Assembly: GCF_019049105.1 (NCBI RefSeq)
Contig: NZ_JAHQZR010000003.1
Span: 186,001 to 250,000 of the forward strand
DNA: 64,000 bases
Reading direction: 5' to 3'
From: Leucobacter chinensis
GTDB lineage: Bacteria; Actinomycetota; Actinomycetes; Actinomycetales; Microbacteriaceae
The notes beneath the pieces are model-generated. The model made no database searches. It was not told the origin of the DNA and worked only from the letters and a program-made list of their open reading frames with translations. The translations under genes and the position numbers were made by a program. This document shows positions 57,837-64,000 of this stretch, one piece after another. Numbering within the stretch: the stretch's first letter is position 1; each line of letters opens with the position of its first letter.

Positions 57837-58196
57837 TTAGGCGCTCTTCGCTGCTGCGCGAGCTGCCTTCGCTGCGTCACGTGCCGCCTGGGCGCCGCGC
57901 TGAGCGATGAGCTCGTCTGCACGGAGAACCTTCGTGCGCATGATTGACTCTGCAAGGCCAAGCTGACGATCAAGCTCAGCGGTTGCTGCGGGGGTTGCCG
58001 TGAAGTTCACGACGACGTAGATGCCTTCGTTCTTCTTATCGATCTCGTAGGCCAGGCGACGCTTGCCCCAGATATCGGTGTTCTCGATGACGCCACCATC
58101 AGCGGTGATGACCGTGAGAAACTTCTCCATCGTCGGAGCGACGGTGCGCTCATCAACTCCGGGATCAAGGATCACCATGAGTTCGTATGGATGCAT
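57837..58196 (-). CDS. rpsF: 30S ribosomal protein S6
   Basis: S6 of 119 residues, starting at the ATG at 58194-58196 behind GGAGGTGGGTCA. The open frame extends upstream to 58325, but the sequence there is leader. [12 protein letters not shown] and [13 protein letters not shown] are S6 landmarks; the C-terminus is Ala/Arg/Lys-rich ([21 protein letters not shown]). It is the first gene of the operon and, with S18, may bind its own leader RNA. Confidence 0.97.
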   Translation of the reverse strand: MHPYELMVILDPGVDERTVAPTMEKFLTVITADGGVIENTDIWGKRRLAYEIDKKNEGIYVVVNFTATPAATAELDRQLGLAESIMRTKVLRADELIAQRGAQAARDAAKAARAAAKSA

Positions 58197-58224
58197 TATT
58201 GACCCACCTCCTTCGGACTCTTCG

Positions 58225-58243
58225 GCTACAGCATTTCTGTAGC
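58225..58243 (-). promoter_or_regulatory. Leader hairpin upstream of rpsF
   Basis: On the minus strand GCTACAG-AAATG-CTGTAGC forms a perfect 7-bp stem and is followed at once by CCGAAGAGTCCGAAGGAGG, with two CCGAA copies before the RBS. S6:S18-binding leader motifs in other bacteria use a hairpin with an exposed CCG. The match here is suggestive only. Confidence 0.4.
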
Positions 58244-58304
58244 AGGAGGGTATATATGCAGTGCTCGCCCATAAAAACAGACGAACAAACGTCGATTCTA
58301 GCAG

Positions 58305-58351
58305 AAAAACGCCTCGACCCCGCACCTTTTCACAGGAACGGGACCGAGGCG
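58305..58351 (-). terminator. Rho-independent terminator of the HdeD-like gene
   Basis: On the minus strand CGCCTCGGTCCCG (58351-58339) pairs with CGGGGTCGAGGCG (58322-58310), then TTTTT. It is placed directly after the stop of the gene at 58373-58957 and insulates it from the rpsF promoter. Confidence 0.8.
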
Positions 58352-58372
58352 ATGCTGGCGAATGCTACGTGA

Positions 58373-58957
58373 CTAGAGCACGTGCGCATCAAGCGTCTTG
58401 GCGCGCATCGCGCGAACGACCTGAATGAGGCCGAGCACAACGAGTGAGACCCCGAGAACCCACCACAGAATAACCGCGCTGTAGAGCGGGCTCATCACGA
58501 GCACGATACCGGCGATGAGGCTCAAGATGCCCGAGATGATGGTGATTGCCTTGTGATCGGTCTTGCCGACGAACGCAAATGAGACGAACGCTTCCATGAT
58601 CCACAGCACGCCTACGGTAATCGCAATGAAGACGGTGACCGTGAGTGCGGCGAACATGAGGTTCGAAAGGATGGCGATGCCACCGATAATGAAGAGCACG
58701 CCGAGCAGGGTGTAGCCGGTGCGCGCCCAGCCGCCGCGGCTCTTCGAGAAGAAGCCGACGCCAATGTTGATCGCGCCGTTGACGAGCACCCAAAAGCCGA
58801 GAATCGCGGCGACCGCCGTCATGACGGTTTTGCCGCTCTTGTCTGGCCAGATAAGGATGAGCAGGCCCATCACGATCGCGATGAGCCCGGCGGTCCCGAA
58901 CAAAAACCTCGATGTCTCATGAATACGCTGTTCTTCTGACGGCGTTACATACGTCAT
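58373..58957 (-). CDS. HdeD-like (DUF308) membrane protein
   Basis: Protein of 194 residues with six hydrophobic helices in the pattern of the HdeD/DUF308 family: FGTAGLIAIVMGLLILIWPDKSGKTVMTAVAAILGFWVLVNG then TGYTLLGVLFIIGGIAIL and a final LGVSLVVLGLIQVVRAMR (landmarks). The start at 58957 follows GGGGGAA; an in-frame ATG at 58984 is less likely. E. coli HdeD is linked to acid stress; the role here is unknown. Confidence 0.85.
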   Translation of the reverse strand: MTYVTPSEEQRIHETSRFLFGTAGLIAIVMGLLILIWPDKSGKTVMTAVAAILGFWVLVNGAINIGVGFFSKSRGGWARTGYTLLGVLFIIGGIAILSNLMFAALTVTVFIAITVGVLWIMEAFVSFAFVGKTDHKAITIISGILSLIAGIVLVMSPLYSAVILWWVLGVSLVVLGLIQVVRAMRAKTLDAHVL

Positions 58958-59078
58958 CGCGTTCCCCCTAATTACTCGTTCCAAAAATGGTTCTTACGTA
59001 TTCACTGTAGCTCTTGGGCGGTTTACTGTATAGACTCCGGTCGACCACGGGCCTCCTGCACTTGCCTACACTTGAGAT

Positions 59079-60380
59079 ATGCGCATCGGGCTCGTATCTC
59101 TGCACACCTCGCCCCTCGAAACCCCGGGTGAGGGCGACGCTGGCGGTCTCAACGTTGTTGTGCGCGAGGCCGCCCTCGCGCTCGAAGCGCTCGGCCACGA
59201 GGTCACGATCGCGACCAGGGCATCGCTCAGACAGCCGGCGGGCACCTTTCCACTCTCCGGCGATTCGCGAGTAACGGTTGTCGCGCTTGAGGTGGGCGAC
59301 CCCGACCTCGAGAAAGAAGCGCTCCCTGCGCATACCCGTGAGTTTGGCCGCGCACTTACCGCGCACCCGCTGCTCGCCAAGGTCGATGTGCTGCACGCAC
59401 ACTACTGGCTGAGCGGCATCGCGGCACTCGAGGCGGGGCATGCCCCCGTCGTCACTACGCTGCACACGGTTGGCGCGCAGAAGAACGCTCACCGTGCGGC
59501 CGCCGATGCTCCCGAGCCTGACGCCCGGCTCAACGCTGAACGCCGGCTCGTCGCCGAAACCGCGCTCGTCGCCGGCAGCAAGAGCGAGCTCACGGCGATC
59601 ACCGAGGCTTACGGCAGCCCTGGCGGGGCGCCAATCACATCGCGGATCATTCACCCCGGCGTCGACACACGCCTCTTCGCACCCGAGAGCCAGACACCTC
59701 CCGAACCCCACCAACAGCCGGGGCAGGGAGCGGGAACTGTGGCAGCAGCGACCCGAGACACAGACACAGAGCCGAGGCCCCGAGGCGAAGCCGCTCGCGG
59801 TGCGGCATTTCTCGTGATCGGGCGGGTGCAGCCCCTCAAGGGACAAGATCTTGCCGTCGAGGCCTTCATTGCCTTTACTCAGCTCGCGCCGGGGCTTGCG
59901 CAGGGAGCGCGTCTCACGATCGCGGGGCAGGCGACGCCGGGGCAGGAGTCTTTTTTGGCAGCGCTTCAAGAGCGGGCGAGCGTCGCGGGGCTCGACATTC
60001 AGTTTTTACCGGCCCAGTCCAGGGAGGGCGCAGCTCGCCTCATGCGCGAGAGCACCGTGACCCTCATTCCCTCGCACTCTGAAACCTTTGGTCTCGTCGC
60101 GCTCGAATCGGCGGCGTCGGGCACCCCCGTGATCGCCGCTCACACCACCGGTCTCGTCGAATCGGTACGTGAAGGTGTGAGCGGTGTACTCGTGAGCGGG
60201 CGAGATGCGCTTCACTGGGCTCAGGCGATGGCCCACACGGTGCACGACACCGCGGCGCTTGATGCGCTTGGCCGCTCTGCGCGCGCATACGCACAGAGGC
60301 ACGACTGGCACGCGCACGCACAGTCCCTTGAAGCGTACTTCACTGAAATCGTCTCCGTGCAACGAAAGCGTAACGTATGA
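59079..60380 (+). CDS. mshA: MshA-type glycosyltransferase (mycothiol synthesis)
   Basis: GT4 glycosyltransferase of 433 residues. The N-terminus LHTSPLETPGEGDAGGLNV is close to the conserved start of D-inositol 3-phosphate glycosyltransferases (MshA), which begin mycothiol synthesis. Further landmarks are HAHYWLSG, TLHTVGAQKNAHRA, FLVIGRVQPLKGQDLAVEAF and the donor-site motif SHSETFGLVALESAASG. A 40-residue Pro/Gln/Thr-rich insert (about 202-241) separates the two Rossmann domains. TACACT lies 6 nt before the ATG, suggesting a leaderless mRNA. Confidence 0.8.
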   Translation: MRIGLVSLHTSPLETPGEGDAGGLNVVVREAALALEALGHEVTIATRASLRQPAGTFPLSGDSRVTVVALEVGDPDLEKEALPAHTREFGRALTAHPLLAKVDVLHAHYWLSGIAALEAGHAPVVTTLHTVGAQKNAHRAAADAPEPDARLNAERRLVAETALVAGSKSELTAITEAYGSPGGAPITSRIIHPGVDTRLFAPESQTPPEPHQQPGQGAGTVAAATRDTDTEPRPRGEAARGAAFLVIGRVQPLKGQDLAVEAFIAFTQLAPGLAQGARLTIAGQATPGQESFLAALQERASVAGLDIQFLPAQSREGAARLMRESTVTLIPSHSETFGLVALESAASGTPVIAAHTTGLVESVREGVSGVLVSGRDALHWAQAMAHTVHDTAALDALGRSARAYAQRHDWHAHAQSLEAYFTEIVSVQRKRNV

Positions 60381-60391
60381 CATTTTGTGAA

Positions 60392-60425
60392 GATATGCGT
60401 GCGATTGCTTATGAGATCGCGTATC
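60392..60425. promoter_or_regulatory. Imperfect inverted repeat upstream of the methionine-type importer
   Basis: GATATGCGTGCGAT (60392-60405) is partly complementary to GATCGCGTATC (60415-60425). It lies in the 130-bp gap before the ATPase gene and may be an operator. I see no SAM riboswitch or T-box core in this gap. Confidence 0.3.
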
Positions 60426-60510
60426 GTCGTAACCGCGCCCAGCACCCCGGGCATCACCGACCCGCGCATCACACCCGAGCGCGCGGGCACCCACAGCACA
60501 GGAAGTTCGC

Positions 60511-61263
60511 ATGACCGACCGCGATGCGGCGCTCACGTTTACGAAGGTGAGCAAACAGTACGAAGGCCCCGAGCCCGTTCTGGCTTTAAACAACGTTTCT
60601 CTTGAGATCAACCCCGGTGAGATCTTTGGCATCGTGGGGGAGTCTGGGTCAGGTAAATCGACATTCCTTGACCTGTGCGTTGGCCTCCTACAACCAACGA
60701 GTGGATCGGTGCGGGTGCTCGGAACCCCCGTCGCAGGCCTGTCTGACCGTGCGTTGCGTGAGCTGCGCCGCACCATCGGGGTCGTGTTTCAGGGCAACAA
60801 CCTGCTCAGCAACGAGACCGTCGCAGACAATATCGAGCTGCCGCTCAAGCTCACGGGAGCCAAGAACCCGAAGCGCGTCGCCGAGCTGCTCTCGTTCGTG
60901 GGCCTCGCGCATCGCGCCAAGCAGTACCCAGGGGCCCTTTCAGGCGGTGAGCGGCAACGCGTCGCGATCGCGCGGGCTCTCATGACGCAGCCGAGCATCG
61001 TGCTCTTTGACGAGCCAACCTCGGCGCTCGATCTCTCAACGCGCGACGACATTCTGCGACTCATTCGAGCAACGAACCAAGAGTTTTCAACCACCTGCGT
61101 GCTCGTTTCACACGAGCTCGACGCGGTGAAAGCCATCTGTCAGCGGGCAGCCCTCTTCGAGAAAGGCAAGCTGCGCGAGATCGTAGAGGTTGCGACCTCG
61201 TTTAACGGCGATGACGAGAAGCCGCCGTACCTCGACTACGCGAAAGGGTACCTCGGTTCATGA
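60511..61263 (+). CDS. metN: Methionine-type ABC transporter ATPase
   Basis: ABC ATPase of 250 residues with Walker A GESGSGKST (43-51), signature LSGGERQRVAIARALM and Walker B IVLFDEPTSALD. It lacks the C-terminal NIL domain of about 90 residues that gives methionine feedback in E. coli MetN, so it should not be trans-inhibited in that way. The next gene overlaps it by 4 nt. Assignment to methionine uptake rests on the MetI and MetQ homologues. Confidence 0.82.
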   Translation: MTDRDAALTFTKVSKQYEGPEPVLALNNVSLEINPGEIFGIVGESGSGKSTFLDLCVGLLQPTSGSVRVLGTPVAGLSDRALRELRRTIGVVFQGNNLLSNETVADNIELPLKLTGAKNPKRVAELLSFVGLAHRAKQYPGALSGGERQRVAIARALMTQPSIVLFDEPTSALDLSTRDDILRLIRATNQEFSTTCVLVSHELDAVKAICQRAALFEKGKLREIVEVATSFNGDDEKPPYLDYAKGYLGS

Positions 61264-61922
61264 TTGACGCCATTGTGAGTAACTGGCCCGCGCTCGCCAC
61301 TGCGCTCGCCGAGACCGGCATCATGGTGTTTTTTGCATTGCTCGCGGCAGTGCTGCTCGGCCTGCCGCTCGGCACGGTCATCTTCCTCACCGGGAAAGGG
61401 GGGATCAGACAAAACCGCTTCGTGTGGCTCATCGCCGACTCGTACGTCACGGTCGTGCGCGCCTTCCCCTTCTTGCTCTTCATCATCTTCCTCATCCCGT
61501 TCACTCGCCTCGTGCTCGGCACCTCGTTCGGAGTGGCGGGGGGCACCTTCCCGCTGTTATTCGTAGCCATCGCGATTTTCGCGAGACTCACCGAGCAGAT
61601 TCTGCGAGAAATACCCCCGGGCATTCTTCACGCCGCGCAGGCGATGGGGGCGAGCACCCTGCAAATCGTCACTCGCTTTCTCCTCTCTGAGGGCCGCCCC
61701 GGGCTCGTCTACGCTCTCACCTCAGCGACCGTGACCCTCGTCTCGTACTCGACAGTGCTCGGTGTCGTCGGAGCCGGCGGCCTGGGCGACTTTGCCATTC
61801 GATACGGCTACCAACGCTGGGACTGGGCACTCATGTATACGGCGGTTATTGTGACCGTCGCCTGCGTACTCATCATCCAGTTCGTGGGCAACCGCATCTC
61901 AGCAGCACTCGACAAGCGTTAG
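61260..61922 (+). CDS. metI: Methionine-type ABC transporter permease
   Basis: Permease of 220 residues with about five membrane helices, the normal MetI size. Landmarks are LIADSYVTVVRAFPFLLFIIFLIPFTRLVLGTSFG and the EAA loop ILHAAQAMGASTLQIVTRFLL. ATP-driven transport uses a homodimer of this protein with the MetN ATPase. It overlaps the ATPase stop (ATGA) and precedes two binding-protein genes. Confidence 0.88.
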   Translation: MIDAIVSNWPALATALAETGIMVFFALLAAVLLGLPLGTVIFLTGKGGIRQNRFVWLIADSYVTVVRAFPFLLFIIFLIPFTRLVLGTSFGVAGGTFPLLFVAIAIFARLTEQILREIPPGILHAAQAMGASTLQIVTRFLLSEGRPGLVYALTSATVTLVSYSTVLGVVGAGGLGDFAIRYGYQRWDWALMYTAVIVTVACVLIIQFVGNRISAALDKR

Positions 61923-61986
61923 CAGAGCCGGTCCCGGCGACGCTCCTTAACCACCCCGCAACACCACATCAATAAAGGAGATTCTC

Positions 61987-62820
61987 TTGAAGTTCTCACG
62001 CCGCCTCACCGCTGTGGGCGTCATCGCGATCGCAGCCCTCGGGTTGAGCGCATGCGCGCAGTCTGACGACGCCAACGGCAGCGACGACACACAGTCGAAA
62101 GACCCGGTCGTCATTCAGGTTGCCTCATCGTCGACACCCATGACCGACGTTGTGCTCGCCGCTGCTGAGGCCATTGAAGATGGCTACGAGGTGAAATTGG
62201 TCGAGACCTCGGGAGTGTTCACCCCAAACGTCATTCTCAACGACGGCGAGGTCGACGCAAACTTCATTCAGCACCCGCCACACATGGAAGACTTCAACGA
62301 GGGTAACAATGGCACCCTCGCCGTCGTACAGCCCATCTACTACGTCGTCGGCGGCTTCTATGCGAAAGACCTGAAGTCGCTCGACGACCTCGCCGACGGT
62401 GCGAAGGTCTCGATTCCCAACGACAGCAATCAGGGTAGGGCGCTTGGACTGCTCGAGAGCGAGGGCCTCATTACTCTGAAAGACGGGGTCGACAAGTTTG
62501 ATGCGATGGTTGAAGACATCGACGAGAACCCCAAGAACCTCGAGTTCATCGCTGTCGAGCTCGCAAACGCCAACGTCTCGTACGACGAGGCCGACCTCAC
62601 GTACCTGCTCGCCTCATACGCCCGCCAGCTCGAGCTCTTTCCCGATACCGACGCGCTCGCAACCGATCAAGATGAGCGCTTCGCTGTTTCGCTCGTCGCT
62701 CGCGAAGACAACGTCGATAGTCCAGAGATCGAGGCGCTGAAGCGCGCCTTCACCTCAGAAAAGGTACTCGAGACACTCGAAAGCTTCGACCAGCCCGCGG
62801 CCTTCACCCCCGCGAAGTAG
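61987..62820 (+). CDS. metQ: MetQ-type (NlpA family) binding lipoprotein, copy 1
   Basis: Lipoprotein of 277 residues; the start is the TTG at 61987 behind AAAGGAG. The signal ends in LGLSACAQS with lipidated Cys at about residue 23. NlpA-family landmarks are VILNDGEVDANFIQHPPHMEDFN and VSIPNDSNQGRALGLLESEGLI. It supplies ligand, probably methionine, to the MetNI pair. A second MetQ-like gene follows after 75 nt, with visible sequence similarity. Confidence 0.88.
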   Translation: MKFSRRLTAVGVIAIAALGLSACAQSDDANGSDDTQSKDPVVIQVASSSTPMTDVVLAAAEAIEDGYEVKLVETSGVFTPNVILNDGEVDANFIQHPPHMEDFNEGNNGTLAVVQPIYYVVGGFYAKDLKSLDDLADGAKVSIPNDSNQGRALGLLESEGLITLKDGVDKFDAMVEDIDENPKNLEFIAVELANANVSYDEADLTYLLASYARQLELFPDTDALATDQDERFAVSLVAREDNVDSPEIEALKRAFTSEKVLETLESFDQPAAFTPAK

Positions 62821-62895
62821 TTACAGCCCCCAAAGCCGGTCACCACCCGGTTACCGGCGTTCACAACACCCAACCATCACCAAACAAGGAGAACC

Positions 62896-63714
62896 ATGAC
62901 GTTCACAAGACGACTGCTCACCGTAGCCTCGGCCGCCATCATCGGCCTCGGCGTTACGGCGTGTGGGGCCTCCGAGTCACCGGAGGCAGGGAAGTCGGGC
63001 GACGAGTCCGTCACAATTCGGGTCGCAGCGGTTTCAACACCCATGACCGACGTGGTGCTCGCGGCAGCCGACTCCATCGAAGAAGGGTACGAGATCGAGC
63101 TCGTCGAGCTCGGTGACTATCCAATCGTCAACAACGCGATCAAGGAGGGCGAGGTCGACGCGAGCTTCTCACAGCACATTCCGTACATGGAGGAGTTCAA
63201 CGAGGCCAACGGCGCCGACCTCGTCGCGGTGCAGCCCGTGTACGACGCCATCGTGTCGTTCTACTCGCGCGAGTTCCGCTCGTGGGATGAGCTGCCAGAG
63301 GGTGCAAAGCTCTTCATTCCCGAAGACACCTCAAACACGGGGCGCGCGCTTGACCTACTCGAACAGGGCGGCGTGCTGAAGCTTGACCCGAAGGTCGAGC
63401 GCTTCGAGGCTGACCTCGACGACATCGTCGAGAACCCGAAGAACGTCCAGTTCACCCAGGTCGGCTTCTCTGAGCTGCCGGCCGCATACCCCGAGGCCGA
63501 TGCGGTGTTCATGTACTACGCCTTCGCCCGCATGATCGACCTCGACCCCGAGAAAGACACGATCGCCTCAGAGACCGACGGTCCCTTCACCATTCAGCTC
63601 GTCACCCGTGCCGAGCTCGAAGATTCTGACGAGATCGCCGCACTCAAGAAGGCGTTCACGAGCGACAAGGTTCGCGAGGTCACCGAAGAGTCGGGCAACA
63701 CCCCAGCGTTCTAA
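62896..63714 (+). CDS. MetQ-type (NlpA family) binding lipoprotein, copy 2
   Basis: Lipoprotein of 272 residues, RBS AAGGAGA before the ATG. The lipobox is GVTACGAS. It shares STPMTDVVLAAADSIEEGYE and GEVDASFSQHIPYMEEFNEANG with copy 1, so the two genes arose by tandem duplication, but diverged enough to bind different ligands. It probably uses the same MetNI translocator. Confidence 0.87.
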   Translation: MTFTRRLLTVASAAIIGLGVTACGASESPEAGKSGDESVTIRVAAVSTPMTDVVLAAADSIEEGYEIELVELGDYPIVNNAIKEGEVDASFSQHIPYMEEFNEANGADLVAVQPVYDAIVSFYSREFRSWDELPEGAKLFIPEDTSNTGRALDLLEQGGVLKLDPKVERFEADLDDIVENPKNVQFTQVGFSELPAAYPEADAVFMYYAFARMIDLDPEKDTIASETDGPFTIQLVTRAELEDSDEIAALKKAFTSDKVREVTEESGNTPAF

Positions 63715-63831
63715 AGCCCAGCGTTCCGCGGCCCGGCGCTCCAAAGCCCGGCACCGCTCACGCACCCGGCCAACGCCGCCCGACCAACACAACCGGCCAA
63801 CGCGGCCGGCTAACACGGCCTGCTAACGCCC

Positions 63832-63865
63832 GCTTGGCCCGAGCAATGTATTACTCGGGCCAAGC
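63832..63865. terminator. Hairpin terminator overlapping the end of a convergent gene
   Basis: GCTTGGCCCGAG (63832-63843) pairs with CTCGGGCCAAGC (63854-63865) around a 10-nt loop. It contains the stop and the last four codons of the minus-strand gene entering from the right. The preceding 63715-63830 is a run of degenerate GGCCAACGC/CCCGGC repeats with no gene. Confidence 0.65.
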
Positions 63866-64000
63866 ATCAAATGATCCCTCGTACTCAAGCACCGTTCCGA
63901 GCAGCGGGTTGCGCACGCGGGCCGCAACCGTCTGCAGGCCGCCCCGCTCGTCATACCCGTGCAGCACGTGAACCGACACCGAGGCAAACGACGGAAGCCT
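63851..64000 (-). CDS. C-terminal fragment of an unidentified protein
   Basis: The last 49 codons of a minus-strand gene whose start lies beyond 64000, ending in TAA at 63851-63853. The readable end is VHVLHGYDERGGLQTVAARV, then RNPLLGTVLEYEGSFDAWPE. I do not recognise the family from this fragment. Codon use is like the neighbours, and the frame is open to the window edge. It is convergent with the MetQ genes, and its stop sits inside a hairpin. Confidence 0.6.
   Translation of the reverse strand, partial: RLPSFASVSVHVLHGYDERGGLQTVAARVRNPLLGTVLEYEGSFDAWPE

Noticed and set aside
60381-60510. SAM riboswitch or T-box before the methionine-type importer
   Set aside because: No conserved riboswitch core or T-box sequence is visible; only a weak inverted repeat was found.

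Overview
The window is high-GC DNA with short intergenic gaps and many ATGA start/stop overlaps. It most likely comes from the chromosome of an actinobacterium, and I infer Microbacteriaceae, perhaps Leucobacter-like. Supporting signs are an MshA-type mycothiol glycosyltransferase, a DtxR/IdeR-like iron box, the rpsF-ssb-rpsR-rplI order with dnaB nearby, HemY/CgoX-type haem synthesis, and several leaderless-looking promoters (TANNNT, 6-7 nt, ATG). I found no rRNA, tRNA, CRISPR array, insertion sequence or prophage.

Layout. 1-12.1 kb: two leftward peptide ABC transport operons. The first is permease-permease-binding protein-M20 peptidase and is cut at position 1. The second is a complete binding protein-permease-permease-ATPase-ATPase set headed by a DUF1684 gene. 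Between them lie an IclR regulator, which seems to start at ATC, and an aspartyl dipeptidase (pepE). 12.2-19.4 kb: a siderophore uptake operon (binding protein, siderophore-interacting protein fused to a methyltransferase-like domain, two permeases, ATPase) with a divergent AraC regulator and an iron box. 19.4-22.9 kb: two 3-hydroxyacyl-CoA-dehydrogenase-type enzymes around a TetR gene; one carries a C-terminal beta-propeller. 23.0-27.7 kb: a polar amino acid ABC transporter with a gamma-glutamyl hydrolase and a divergent LacI regulator. 27.7-32.4 kb: small genes, an XRE-cupin regulator with its divergent oxidoreductase, dps and purB. 32.8-41.2 kb: haem synthesis (hemE-hemY-hemC-hemD-hemB-hemL leftward, hemA rightward). 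41.3-45.2 kb: TetR, kinase-like, acyl-CoA dehydrogenase and SDR genes, resembling a 4-hydroxyacid degradation module. 46.3-50.8 kb: a vWA / MoxR-type AAA+ / unknown-protein module. 50.8-58.2 kb: dnaB and rpsF-ssb-rpsR-rplI, with DUF1684, DUF418, ArsR and M23 peptidase genes between. 58.3-64.0 kb: HdeD-like protein, mshA, and a methionine-type ABC importer with two tandem binding proteins.

The strongest non-coding signal is the AT-rich gap in front of dnaB (52.28-52.52 kb), which holds at least six DnaA-box-like 9-mers in under 200 bp. Two parS-like 16-mers lie inside genes at 15.69 and 49.69 kb. Together these suggest an origin-proximal region with DnaA- and ParB-binding DNA. dnaA itself is not in the window, so I do not claim that the cluster is oriC. 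Other items worth checking are two unusual domain fusions, the vWA-AAA+ triad, three long intergenic hairpins, and a 13-bp direct repeat shared by the hemE and hemA promoters.
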